Source: Symsagittifera roscoffensis (Eukaryota; Xenacoelomorpha; Acoela; Convolutidae). From it: a stretch of DNA of 64,000 nt. Shown here one piece after another: positions 48,821 through 61,167 of the stretch. The notes beneath the pieces were generated by a model that saw only the letters and a list, made by a program, of their open reading frames with translations, did no database searches and had not been told where the DNA came from. Where the stretch lies: positions 18,031,789 through 18,095,788 of the forward strand of contig NC_087062.1 of the NCBI RefSeq assembly GCF_963678635.1. The letters are read 5' to 3'. A program made the position numbers and the translations under genes. Each line of letters opens with the position of its first letter. The first letter of the stretch is position 1.

Positions 48821-49570
48821 TTGCTCATTATTCTAATGAGTAATGAAGTGGGTTAGTTTTTACTCCTGATCAATTGTCTTGATTTGTTCAGTTTTGTGAT
48901 GTTTAAAGTGCACCACCGTTTGATAAATGATACAAACAACTTCAACTGATTGATTGCTTTCTGTTTGTTTTTATATTCGACTTGCTGTCTCATTCGGAGA
49001 TGTAATCCTCCACGTTGCTCATAATTATAATGAGTTTTGTATTAGGCTGTCATTTACTCCGAATGAATTTGCTGGAGTTTGTTCAGCTTTGTGATGTTTA
49101 AAATGCACCACCGTTTGATTAGTGATACAAACTACCTCAACTGATTGATTGCTTTTTAGGTGATTTTTTGTTTGCATAGCAGTCTAGTTCGACGAAGTGA
49201 TGCTCCAAGTTGCTCATAATTATGACTCCTGATCAATTGTCTTGATTTGTTCAGTTTTTGATGTTTGAAATGCACCACCGTTTGATAAGTAATGCAAACA
49301 ACTTCATCGGATTGATTACTTTCTGGTTGTTATTTTATTCGCCTTTCTGTCTAATTCGGAGATGTGATCCCCCATGTCGCTCATTATTATATTGAGTAAT
49401 GAAATGGGTTGGCTGTTACTCCTTTTGAATGGGCTTGATTTGTTCAGCTTTGTGATGTTTAAAATGCACCACCGTTTGATTAGTGATACAAACTACCTCA
49501 ACTGATTGATTGCTTTTTAGGTGATTTTTTGTTTGCTTTGCAGTCTAGTTCGACGAAGTGATCCTCCATG
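48821..49570 (+). repeat. Core unit 12 (Y)
   Basis: I saw no difference from unit 5. Confidence 0.92.
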
Positions 49571-51686
49571 TTGCTCATTATTCTAATGAGTAATGAAGTG
49601 GGTTAGTTTTTACTCCTGATCAATTGTCTTGATTTGTTCAGTTTTGTGATGTTTAAAGTGCACCACCGTTTGATAAATGATACAAACAACTTCAACTGAT
49701 TGATTGCTTTCTGTTTGTTTTTATATTCGACTTGCTGTCTCATTCGGAGATGTAATCCTCCACGTTGCTCATAATTATAATGAGTTTTGTATTAGGCTGT
49801 CATTTACTCCGAATGAATTTGCTGGAGTTTGTTCAGCTTTGTGATGTTTAAAATGCACCAACGTTTGATAAATGATACAAACTACCTCAATTGATTGATT
49901 GCTTTTTAGGTGATTTTTTGTTTGCATTGCAGTCTAGTTCGACGAAGTGATGCTCGAAGTTGCTCATAATTATGACTCCTGATCAATTGTCTTGATTTGT
50001 TCAGTTTTTGATGTTTGAAATGCACCACCGTTTGATAAGTAATGCAAACAACTTCATCGGATTGAATACTTTCTGGTCGTTATTTTATTCGCCTTTCTGT
50101 CTAATTCGGAGATGTGATCCTCCATGTCGCTCATTATTATATTGAGTAATGAAATGGGTTGGCTGTTACTCCTTTTGAATGGGCTTGATTTGTTCAGCTT
50201 TGTGATGTTTAAAGTGCACCACCGTTTGATAAATGATACAAACAACTTCAACTGATTGATTGCTTTCTGTTTGTTTTTATATTCGACTTGCTGTCTCATT
50301 CGGAGATGTAATCCTCCACGTTGCTCATAATTATAATGAGTTTTGTATTAGGCTGTCATTTACTCCGAATGTATTTGCTGGAGTTTGTTCAGCTTTGTGA
50401 TGTTTAAAATGCACCACCGTTTGATTAGTGATACAAACTACCTCAACTGATTGATTGCTTTTTAGGTGATTTTTTGTTTGCATAGCAGTCTAGTTCGACG
50501 AAGTGATGCTCCAAGTTGCTCATAATTATGACTCCTGATCAATTGTCTTGATTTGTTCAGTTTTTGATGTTTGAAATGCACCACCGTTTGATAAGTAATG
50601 CAAACAACTTCATCGGATTGATTACTTTCTGGTTGTTATTTTATTCGCCTTTCTGTCTAATTCGGAGATGTGATCCCCCATGTCGCTCATTATTCTAATG
50701 AGTAAAGAAGTGGGTTAGTTTTTACTCCTGATCAATTGTCTTGATTTGTTCAGTTTTGTGATGTTTAAAGTGCACCACCGTTTGATAAATGATACAAACA
50801 ACTTCAACTGATTGATTACTTTCTGGTTGTTTTTATATTCGACTTGCTGTCTTATTCGGAGATGTGATCCTCCACGTTGCTCATAATTATAATGAGTTTT
50901 GTAGTAGGCTATCATTTACTCCGAATGAATTTGCTGGAGTTTGTTCAGCTTTGTGATGTTTAAAATGCACCACCGTTTGATTAGTGATACAAACTACCTC
51001 AACTGATTGATTGCTTTTTAGGTGATTTTTTGTTTGCATTGCAGTCTAGTTCGACGAAGTGATCCTCCATGTTGCTCATTATTCTAATGAGTAAAGAAGT
51101 GGGTTAGTTTTTACTCCTGATCAATTGTCTTGATTTGTTCAGTTTTGTGATGTTTAAAGTGCACCACCGTTTGATAAATGATACAAACAACTTCAACTGA
51201 TTGATTACTTTCTGGTTGTTTTTATATTCGACTTGCTGTCTCATTCGGAGATGTAATCCTCCACGTTGCTCATAATTATAATGAGTTTTGTATTAGGCTG
51301 TCATTTACTCCGAATGAATTTGCTGGAGTTGGTTCAGCTTTGTGATGTTTAAAATGCACCAACGTTTGATAAATGATACAAACTACCTCAATTGATTGAT
51401 TGCTTTTTAGGTGATTTTTTGTTTGCATTGCAGTCTAGTTCGACGAAGTGATGCTCGAAGTTGCTCATAATTATGACTCCTGATCAATTGTCTTGATTTG
51501 TTCAGTTTTTGATATTTGAAATGCACCACCGTTTGATAAGTAATGCAAACAACTTCATCGGATTGATTACTTTCTGGTTGTTATTTGATTCGCCTTTCTG
51601 TCTAATTCGGAGATGTGATCCTCCATGTCGCTCATTATTATATTGAGTATTGAAATGGGTTGGCTGTTACTCCTTTTGAATGGGCT
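49571..51686 (+). repeat. 3' shoulder of the core
   Basis: A Y-type A monomer (49571) is followed by a B with CACCAACGTTTGATAAATG and GCTCGAAG, a C with GAATACTTTCTGGTCG (49960), a D-head/A-tail hybrid (50126), B (50320), C (50515), two A-B dimers (50683-~51460), C with GATATTTGAAATGC (51461) and D (51628). CACCAACG recurs about 1501 bp later near 51357. The block ends inside the last D at GGGCTGGATTTGTTCAG. Confidence 0.82.
50683..51460 (+). repeat. Two A-B dimers (2 x ~389 bp)
   Basis: The first A head is a joint of C end and A head (CATGTCGCTCATTATTC). Both A monomers carry AGTAAAGAAGTGG. The first dimer also has CTTATTCGGAGATG and GCTATCATTTACTCC, all of which reappear at 62504-63281 with an offset of 11821 bp. 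Confidence 0.83.
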
Positions 51687-54600
51687 GGATTTGTTCAGTT
51701 TTTGATGTTTGAAATGCACCACCGTTTGATAAGTAATGCAAACAACTTCATGGGATTGATTACTTTCTGGTTATTTTATTCGCCTTTCTGTCTAATTCGG
51801 AGATGTGATCCTCCATGTCGCTCATTTTTATATTGAGTAATGAAATGGGTTGGCTGTTACTCCTTTTGAATGGGCTTGATTTGTTCAGCTTTGTGATGTT
51901 TAAAATGCACCACCGTTTGATTAGTGATACAAACTACCTCAACTGATTGATTGCTTTTTAGGTGATTTTTTGTTTGCTTTGCAGTCTAGTTCGACGAAGT
52001 GATCCTCCATGTTGCTCATTATTCTAATGAGTAATGAAGTGGGTTAGTTTTTACTCCTGATCAATTGTCTTGATTTGTTCAGTTTTGTGATGTTTAAAGT
52101 GCACCACCGTTTGATAAATGATACAAACAACTTCAACTGATTGATTACTTTCTGGTTGTTTTTGTATTCGACTTGCTGTCTCATTCGGAGATGTGATCCT
52201 CCACGTTGCTCATAATTATAATGAGTTTTGTGGTAGGCTGTCCTTTTCTCCGAATGAATTAGCTGGAATTTGTTCAGCTTTGTGATGTTTAAAAAGCACC
52301 ACCGTTTGATTAGTGATACAAACTACCTCAACTGATTGATTGCTTTTTAGGTGATTTTTTGTTTGCATTGCAGTCTAGTTCGACGAAGTGATCCTCCATG
52401 TTGCTCATTATTCTAATGAGTAATGAAGTGGGTTAGTTATTACTCCTGATCAATTGTCTTGATTTGTTCAGTTTTGTGATGTTTAAAGTGCACCACCGTT
52501 TGATAAATGATACAAACAACTTCAACTGATTGATTACTTTCTGGTTGTTCTTATATTCGACTTGCTGTCTCATTTGGAGATGTGATCCTCCACGTTGCTC
52601 ATAATTATAATGAGTTTTGTAGTAGGCTGTCATTTACTCCGAATGAATTTGCTGGAGTTTGTTCAGCTTTGTGATGTTTAAAATGCACCACCGTTTGATA
52701 AGTGATACAAACTACCTCAATTGATTGATTGTTTTTTAGGTGATTTTTTGTTTGCATAGCAGTCTAGTTCGACGAAGTGATGCTCCAAGTTGCTCATAAT
52801 TATGACTCCTGATCAACTGTCTTGATTTGTTCAGTTTTTGATGTTTGAAATGCACCACCGTTTGATAAGTAATGCAAACAACTTCATGGGATTGATTACT
52901 TTCTGGTTGTTATTTTATTCGCCTTTCTGTCTAATTCGGAGATGTGATCCTCCATGTCGCTCATTATTATATTGAGTAATGAAATGGGTTGGCTGTTACT
53001 CCTTTTGAATGGGCTTGATTTGTTCAGCTTTGTGATGTTTAAAATGCACCACCGTTTGATTAGTGATACAAACTACCTCAACTGATTGATTGCTTTTTAG
53101 GTGATTTTTTGTTTGCTTTGCAGTCTAGTTCGACGAAGTGATCCTCCATGTTGCTCATTATTCTAATGAGTAATGAAGTGGGTTAGTTTTTACTCCTGAT
53201 CAATTGTCTTGATTTGTTCAGTTTTGTGATGTTTAAAGTGCACCACCGTTTGATAAATGATACAAACAACTTCAACTGATTGATTACTTTCTGGTTGTTT
53301 TTATCTTCGACTTGCTGTCTCATTCGGAGATGTGATCCTCCACGTTGCTCATAATTATAATGAGTTTTGTAGTAGGCTGTCCTTTACTCCGAATGAATTT
53401 GCTGGAGTTTGTTCAGCTTTGTGATGTTTAAAATGCACCACCGTTTGATAAGTGATACAAACTACCTCAATTGATTGATTGTTTTTTAGGTGATTTTTTG
53501 TTTGCATAGCAGTCTAGTTCGACGAAGTGATGCTCCAAGTTGCTCATAATTATGACTCCTGATCAATTGTCTTGATTTGTTCAATTTTTGATGTTTGAAA
53601 TGCACCACCGTTTGATAAGTAATGCAAACAACTTCATCGGATTGATTACTTTCTGGTTGTTATTTTATTCGCCTTTCTGTCTAATTCGGAGATGTGATCC
53701 TCCATGTCGCTCATTATTATATTGAGTAATGAAATGGGTTGGCTGTTACTCCTTTTGAATGGGCTTGATTTGTTCAGCTTTGTGATGTTTAAAATGCACC
53801 ACCGTTTGATTAGTGATACAAACTACCTCAACTGATTGATTGCTTTTTAGGTGATTTTTTGTTTGCTTTGCAGTCTAGTTCGACGAAGTGATCCTCCATG
53901 TTGCTCATTATTCTAATGAGTAATGAAGTGGGTTAGTTTTTACTCCTGATCAATTGTCTTGATTTGTTCAGTTTTGTGATGTTTAAAGTGCACCACCGTT
54001 TGATAAATGATACAAACAACTTCAACTGATTGATTACTTTCTGGTTGTTTTTATATCCGACTTGCTGTCTCATTCGGAGATGTGATCCTCCACGTTGCTC
54101 ATAATTATAATGAGTTTTGTAGTAGGCTGTCCTTTACTCCGAATGAATTTGTTGGAGTTTGTTCAGCTTTGTGATGTTTAAAATGCACCACCGTTTGATA
54201 AGTGATACAAACTACCTCAATTGATTGATTGTTTTTTAGGTGATTTTTTGTTTGCATAGCAGTCTAGTTCGACGAAGTGATGCTCCAAGTTGCTCATAAT
54301 TATGACTCCTGATCAATTGTCTTGATTTGTTCAGTTTTTGATGTTTGAAATGCACCACCGTTTGATAAGTAATGCAAACAACTTCATCGGATTGATTACT
54401 TTCTGGTTGTTATTTTATTCGCCTTTCTGTCTAATTCGGAGATGTGATCCTCCATGTCGCTCATTATTATATTGAGTAATGAAATGGGTTGGCTGTTACT
54501 CCTTTTGAATGGGCTTGATTTGTTCAGCTTTGTGATGTTTAAAATGCACCACCGTTTGATTAGTGATACAAACTACCTCAACTGATTGATTGCTTTTTAG

Positions 54601-56015
54601 GTGATTTTTTGTTTGCTTTGCAGTCTAGTTCGACGAAGTGATCCTCCATGTTGCTCATTATTCTAATGAGTAATGAAGTGGGTTAGTTTTTACTCCTGAT
54701 CAATTGTCTTGATTTGTTCAGTTTTGTGATGTTTAAAGTGCACCACCGTTTGATAAATGATACAAACAACTTCAACTGATTGATTGCTTTCTGTTTGTTT
54801 TTATATTCGACTTGCTGTCTCATTCGGAGATGTAATCCTCCACGTTGCTCATAATTATAATCAGTTTTGTATTAGGCTGTCATTTACTCCGAATGAATTT
54901 GCTGGAGTTTGTTCAGCTTTGTGATGTTTAAAATGCACCACCGTTTGATTAGTGATACAAACTACCTCAACTGATTGATTGCTTTTTAGGTGATTTTTTG
55001 TTTGCATAGCAGTCTAGTTCGACGAAGTGATGCTCGAAGTTGCTCATAATTATGACTCCTGATCAATTGTCTTGATTTGTTCAGTTTTTGATGTTTGAAA
55101 TGCACCACCGTTTGATAAGTAATGCAAACAACTTCATCGGATTGAATACTTTCTGGTCGTTATTTTATTCGCCTTTCTGTCTAATTCGGAGATGTGATCC
55201 TCCATGTCGCTCATTATTATATTGAGTAATGAAATGGGTTGGCTGTTACTCCTTTTGAATGGGCTTGATTTGTTCAGCTTTGTGATGTTTAAAGTGCACC
55301 ACCGTTTGATTAGTGATACAAACTACCTCAACTGATTGATTGCTTTTTAGGTGATTTTTTGTTTGCTTTGCTGTCTAGTTCGACGAAGTGATCCTCCATG
55401 TTGCTCATTATTCTAATGAGTAATGAAGTGGGTTAGTTTTTACTCCTGATCAATTGTCTTGATTTGTTCAGTTTTGTGATGTTTAAAGTGCACCACCGTT
55501 TGATAAATGATACAAACAACTTCAACTGATTGATTACTTTCTGGTTGTTTTTATATTCGACTTGCTGTCTCATTCGGAGATGTAATCCTCCACGTTGCTC
55601 ATAATTATAATGAGTTTTGTATTAGGCTGTCATTTACTCCGAATGAATTTGCTGGAGTTTGTTCAGCTTTGTGATGTTTAAAATGCACCACCGTTTGATT
55701 AGTGATACAAACTACCTCAATTGATTGATTGCTTTTTAGGTGATTTTTTGTTTGCATTGCAGTCTAGTTCGACGAAGTGATGCTCGAAGTTGCTCATAAT
55801 TATGACTCCTGATCAATTGTCTTGATTTGTTCAGTTTTTGATATTTGAAATGCACCACCGTTTGATAAGTAATGCAAACAACTTCATCGGATTGATTACT
55901 TTCTGGTTGTTATTTGATTCGCCTTTCTGTCTAATTCGGAGATGTGATCCTCCATGTCGCTCATTTTTATATTGAGTAATGAAATGGGTTGGCTGTTACT
56001 CCTTTTGAATGGGCT
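51687..56015 (+). repeat. Compact copy of the tandemly duplicated segment (4.3 kb)
   Basis: It begins inside a D monomer where TTTGTTCAG continues as C sequence (TTTTTGATGTTTG), and it follows the marker order of 38360-51686. A starts include 53151, 53901, 54651 and 55401, all 750 bp apart. It holds a single Y-like A-B pair (54651-55039) where the partner has a long array. It ends opposite 51686 but continues into D sequence without a break. Confidence 0.82.
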
Positions 56016-58228
56016 TGATTTGTTCAGCTTTGTGATGTTTAAAATGCACCACCGTTTGATAAATGATACAAACAACTTCAACTGATTGATTACTTTCCGG
56101 TTGTTTTTATATCCGACTTGCTGTCTCATTCGGAGTTGTGATCCTCCACGTTGCTCATAATTATAATGAGTTTTGTAGTAGGCTGTCGTTTACTCCGAAT
56201 GAATTTGCTGGAGTTTGTTCAGCTTTGTGATGTTTAAAATGCAGCACCGTTTGATAAGTGATACAAACTGCCTCAATTGATTGATTGCTTTATAGGTGAT
56301 TTTTTGTTTGCATTGCAGTCTAGTTCGACGAAGTGATGCTCCAAGTTGCTCATAATTATGACTCCTGATCAATTGTCTTGATTCGTTCAGTTTTTGATGT
56401 TTGAAATGCACCACCGTTTGATAAGTAATGCAAACAACTTCATCGGATTGATTACTTTCTGGTTGTTTTTTATTCGCCCTCTGTCTAATTCAGAGATGTG
56501 ATCCTCCATGTCGGTCATTATTATATTGAGTAATGAAATGGATTGGCTGTTACTCTTTTTCAATGGGCTTGATTTGTTCAGCTTTGTGATGTTTAAAATG
56601 CACCACCGTTTGATTAGTGATACAAACAAACTACCTTAACTGATTGATTGCTTTTTAGGTGATTTTTTGTTTGCATTGCAGTCTAGTTCGACGAAGTGAT
56701 CCTCCATGTTGCTCATTATTCTAATGAGTAATGAAGTGGGTTAGTTTTTACTCCTGATCAATTGTCTTGATTTGTTCAGTTTTGTGATGTTTAAAGTGCA
56801 CCACCGTTTGATAAATGATACAAACAACTTCAACTGATTGATTACTTTCTAGTTGTTTTTATATTCGACTTGCTGTCTCATTCGGAGATGTGATCCTCCA
56901 CGTTGCTGATAATTTTAATGAGTTTTGTAGTAGGCTGTCATTTACTCCGAATGAATTTGCTGGAGTTTGTTCAGCTTTGTGATGTTTAAAATGCACCACC
57001 GTTTGATAAGTGATACAAACTACCTCAACTGATTGATTGCTTTTTAGGTGATTTTTTGTGTGCATTGCAGTCTAGTTCGACGAAGTGATCCTGCATGTTG
57101 CTCATTATTCTAATGAGTAATGAGGTGGGTTAGTTTTTACTCCTGATCAATTGTCTTGATTTGTTCAGTTTTTGATGTTTGAAACGCACCACCGTTTGAT
57201 TGCAAACAACTTCATCGGATTGATTGCTTTCTGGTTGTTATTTTATTCGCCTTTCTGTCTAATTCGGAGATGTGATCCTCCATGTCGCTCATTATTATAT
57301 TGAGTAATTAAATGGGTTGGCTGTTACTCCTTTTGAATGGGCTTGATTTGTTCAGCTTTGTGATGTTTAAAATGCACCACCGTTTGATTAGTGATACAAA
57401 CTACCTCAACTGATTGATTGCTTTTTAGGTGATTTTTTGTGTGCATTGCAGTCTAGTTCGATGAAGTGATCCTGCATGTTGCTCATTTTTCTAATGAGTA
57501 ATGAGGTGGGTTAGTTTTTACTCCTGATCAATTGTCTTGATTTGTTCAGTTTTGTGATGTTTAAAGTGCACCACCGTATGATAAATGATACAAACAACTT
57601 CAACTGATTGATTACTTTCCGGTTGTTTTTATATCCGACTTGCTGTCTCATTCGGAGATGTGATCCTCCACGTTGCTCATAATTATAATGAGTTTTGTAG
57701 TAGGCTGTCATTTACTCCGAATGAATTTGCTGGAGTTTGTTCAGCTTTGTGATGTTTAAAATGCACCACCGTTTGATAAGTGATACAAACTGCCTCAATT
57801 GATTGATTGCTTTATAGGTGATTTTTTGTTTGCATTGCAGTCTAATTCGACGAAGTGATGCTCCAAGTTGCTCATAATTATGACTCCTGATCAATTGTCT
57901 TGATTCGTTCAGTTTTTGATGTTTGAAATGCATCACCGTTTGATAAGTAATGCAAACAACTTCATCGGATTGATTACTTTCTGGTTGTTGTTTTATTCGC
58001 CTTTCTGTCTAATTCGGAGATGTGATCCTCCATGTCGGTCATTATTATATTGAGTAATGAAATGGATTGGCTGTTACTCCTTTTGAATGGGCTTGATTTG
58101 TTCAGCTTTGTGATGTTTAAAATGCACCAGCGTTTGATAAGTGATACAAACTGCCTCAATTGATTGATTGCTTTTTAGGTGATTTTTTGTTTGCATTGCA
58201 GTCTAGTTCGACGAAGTGATGCTCCAAG
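56016..58228 (+). repeat. 3' mosaic block with a ~1522 bp repeat
   Basis: B-C-D near 56151-56708 and 57673-58228 match, both sharing CAAACTGCCTCAATTG, GATTCGTTCAG and CATGTCGGTC, at an offset of 1522-1524 bp. A monomers carry CTTTCCGGTTG and TATATCCGAC. The alpha monomer at 57098 has an A head, a C tail and a core deletion reading GTTTGATTGCAAACAAC. The D near 56511 contains a 4 bp duplication (ATACAAACAAACTACC). Confidence 0.78.
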
Positions 58229-58474
58229 TTGCTCATAATTATGACTCCTGATCAATTGTCTTGATTCGTTCAGTTTTTGATGTTTGAAATGCACCACCGT
58301 TTGATAAGTAATGCAAACAACTTCATCGGATTGATTACTTTCTGGTTGTTATTTTATTCGCCTTTCTGTCTAATTCTGTCACCGTTTGATTGCAAACAAC
58401 TTCATCGGATTGATTGCTCTCTGGTTGTTATTTTATTCGCCTTTCTGTCTGATTCGGAGATGTGATCCTCCATG
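58229..58474 (+). repeat. Elongated C monomer with internal duplication (246 bp)
   Basis: A C monomer runs to CTGTCTAATTCTG (~58378) and then re-enters its own core at TCACCGTTTGATTGCAAAC, repeating the tail before ending normally. It is 79 bp longer than a standard C. The re-entering piece has the deletion GTTTGATTGCAAAC seen in the monomer at 57098, so it comes from that lineage. Confidence 0.83.
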
Positions 58475-59056
58475 TCGCTCATTATTATATTGAGTAATGA
58501 AATGGGTTGGCTGTTACTCCTTTTGAATGGGCTTGATTTGTTCAGCTTTGTGATGTTTAAAATGCACCACCGTTTGATTAGTGATACAAACTACCTCAAC
58601 TGATTGATTGCTTTTTAGGTGATTTTTTGTGTGCATTGCATTCTAGTTCGACGAAGTGATCCTGCATGCTGCTCATTATTCTAATGAGTAATCAGGTGGG
58701 TTAGTTTTTACTCCTGATCAATTTTCTTGATTTGTTCAGTTTTGTGATGTTTAAAGTGCACCACCGTTTGATAAATGATACAAACAACTTCAACTGATTG
58801 ATTACTTTCCGGTTGTTTTTATATCCGACTTGCTGTCTCATTCGGAGATGTGATCCTCCACGTTGCTCATAATTATAATGAGTTTTGTAGTAGGCTGTCA
58901 TTTTCTCCGAATGAATTTGCTGGAGTTGGTTCAGCTTTGTGATGTTTAAAATGCACCACCGTTTGATAAGTGATACAAACTGCCTCAATTGATTGATTGC
59001 TTTTTAGGTGATTTTTTGTTTGCATTGCAGTCTAGTTCGACGAAGTGACCTCCATG
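58475..59056 (+). repeat. D-A-B trimer
   Basis: Monomers start near 58475 (D), 58669 (A, with CCTGCATGCTGCTC) and 58863 (B). The A tail carries CTTTCCGGTTG and TATATCCGAC. B ends GAAGTGACCTCCATG, having lost two bases. Confidence 0.78.
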
Positions 59057-60223
59057 TTGCTCATTATTCTAATGAGTAATGAAGTGGTTTAGTTTTTACT
59101 CCTGATCAATTGTCTTGATTTGTTCAATTTTGTGATGTTTAAAGTGCACCACCGTTTGATAAATGATACAAACAACTTCAACTGATTGATTACTTTCTGG
59201 TTGTTTTTATATTCGACTTGCTGTCTCATTCGGATATGTGATCCTCCACGTTGCTCATAATTATAATGAGTTTTGTAGTAGGCTGTCATTTACTCCAAAT
59301 GAATTTGCTGGAGTTTGTTCAGTTTTTGATGTTTGAAATGCACCACCGTTTGATAAGTAATGCAAACAACTTCATCGGATTGATTACTTTCTGGTTGTTA
59401 TTTTATTCACCTTTCTGTCTAATTCAGAGATGTGATCCTCCATGTCGCTCATTATTAAATTGAGTAATCAAATGGGTTGGCTGTTACTCCTTTTGAATGG
59501 GCTTGATTTGTTCAGCTTTGTGATGTTTAAAATGCACCACTGTTTGATACGTGATACAAACTACCTCAACTGATTGATTGCTTTTTAGGTGATTTTTTGT
59601 TTGCATTGCAGTCTAGTTCGACGAAGTGACCTCCATGTTGCTCATTATTCTAATGAGTAATGAAGTGGTTTAGTTTTTACTCCTGATCAATTGTCTTGAT
59701 TTGTTCAGTTTTGTGATGTTTAAAGTGCACCACCGTTTGATAAATGATACAAACAACTTCAACTGATTGATTACTTTCTGGTTGTTTTTATATTCGACTT
59801 GCTGTCTCATTCGGAGATGTTATCCTCCACGTTGCTCATAATTATAATGAGTTTTGTAGTAGGCTGTCATTTACTCCGAATGAATTTGCTGGAGTTTGTT
59901 CAGTTTTTGATGTTTGAAATGCACCACCGTTTGATAAGTAATGCAAACAACTTCATCGGATTGATTACTTTCTGGTTGTTATTTTATTCGCCTTTCTGTC
60001 TAATTCGGAGATGTGATCCTCCATGTCGCTCATTATTATATTGAGTAATGAAATGGGTTGGCTGTTACTCCTTTTGAATGGGCTTGATTTGTTCAGCTTT
60101 GTGATGTTTAAAATGCACCACCGTTTGATTAGTGATACAAACAAACTACCTCAACTGATTGATTGCATTTTAGGTGATTTTTTGTTTGCATTGCTGTCTA
60201 GTTCGACGAAGTGATCCTCCATG
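59057..60223 (+). repeat. Two A-B/C-D trimers (581 and 586 bp)
   Basis: A starts are at 59057, 59638 and 60224. The second monomer of each (59251, 59832) is a B head with a C tail; the switch is at GTTCAGTTTTTGATGTTTG. Both trimers share GAAGTGACCTCCATG and GAAGTGGTTTAG. Confidence 0.83.
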
Positions 60224-61167
60224 TTGCTCATTATTCTAATGAGTATTGAAGTGGGTTAGTTTTTACTCCTGATCAATTGTCTTGATTTGTTCAGTTTTGT
60301 GATGTTTAAATTGCACCACCCTTTGATTAGTGATACAAATAACTTCAACTGATTGATTACTTTCTGGTTGTTTTTATATTCGACTTGCTGTCTCATTCGG
60401 AGATGTAATCCTCCACGTTGCTCATAATTATAATGAGTTTTGTATTAGGCTGTCATTTACTCCGAATGAATTTGCTGGAGTTTGTTCAGCTTTGTGATGT
60501 TTAAAATGCACCACCCTTTGATTAGTGATACAAACTACCTCAACTGATTGATTGCTTTTAGGTGATTTTTTGTGTGCATTGCAGTCTAGTTCGACGAAGT
60601 GATCCTCCATGTTGCTCATTATTCTAATGAGTAATGAAGTGGGTTAGTTTTTACTCCTGATCAATTGTCTTGATTTGTTCAGTGTTGTGATGTTTAAAGT
60701 GCACCACCGTTTGATAAATGATACAAACAACTTCAACTGATTGATTACTTTCCGGTTGTTTTTATATCCGACTTGCTGTCTCATTCGGAGATGTGATCCT
60801 CCACGTTGCTCATAATTATAATGAGTTTTGTAGTAGGCTGTCATTTACTCCGAATGAATTTGCTGGAGTTTGTTCAGCTTTGTGATGTTTAAAATGCACC
60901 ACGGTTTGATAAGTGATACAAACTGCCCCAATTGATTGATTGCTTTTTAGGTGATTTTTTGTTTGCATTGCAGTCTAGTTCGACGAAGTGATGCTCCAAG
61001 TTGCTCATAATTATGAATCCTGATCAGTTGTCTTGATTTGTTCAGTTTTTGATGTTTGAAATGCACCACCGTTTGATAAGTAATGCAAACAACTTCATCG
61101 GATTGATTACTTTCTGGTTGTTATTTTATTCGCCTTTCTGTCTAATTCGGAGATGTGATCCTCCATG
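60026..61167 (+). repeat. 6-mer D-A-B-A-B-C, copy 1 (1142 bp)
   Basis: Monomers start near 60026, 60224, 60418, 60612, 60806 and 61001. D contains the ATACAAACAAACTACC duplication and GATTGCATTTTAGG. The unit is repeated directly downstream. Confidence 0.87.

Larger units (their letters stand above)
40210..49570 (+). repeat. Homogenised core: twelve 750 bp 4-mers plus one 361 bp dimer
   Basis: A monomers start at 40210, 40960, 41710, 42460, 43210, 43960, 44710, 45460, 46210, 47321, 48071, 48821 and 49571. The step is exactly 750 bp apart from one of 1111 bp. From 43210 onward the units differ by only about zero to two substitutions each on direct reading. This is the youngest and most uniform part of the window. 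Confidence 0.94.
38360..51686 (+). repeat. Expanded copy of a tandemly duplicated segment (13.3 kb)
   Basis: The start and order of markers match 51687-~56015: a C monomer lacking 3 bp (CTGGTTATTTTATTC, 38441 against 51768), AAAAAGCACC (38966 against 52300), TTAGTTATTACTCC (39107 against 52434), TATATCCGAC in A (41112 and 54053), GCTTTCTGTTTG in A, a C with GAATACTTTCTGGTCG (50064 against 55144), and a C with GATATTTGAAATGC (51512 against 55841). The copy is about 9 kb longer than its partner. The excess is one A-B dimer (40210-40598), ten extra 750 bp units plus one C-D pair, and about 752 bp between 50320 and 51071. Confidence 0.83.

Noticed and set aside
40210-49570. Tandem genes such as rDNA or histone repeats
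   Set aside because: The 750 bp unit is made of four related ~190 bp monomers, has no long frame and shows no rRNA-like or tRNA-like sequence.
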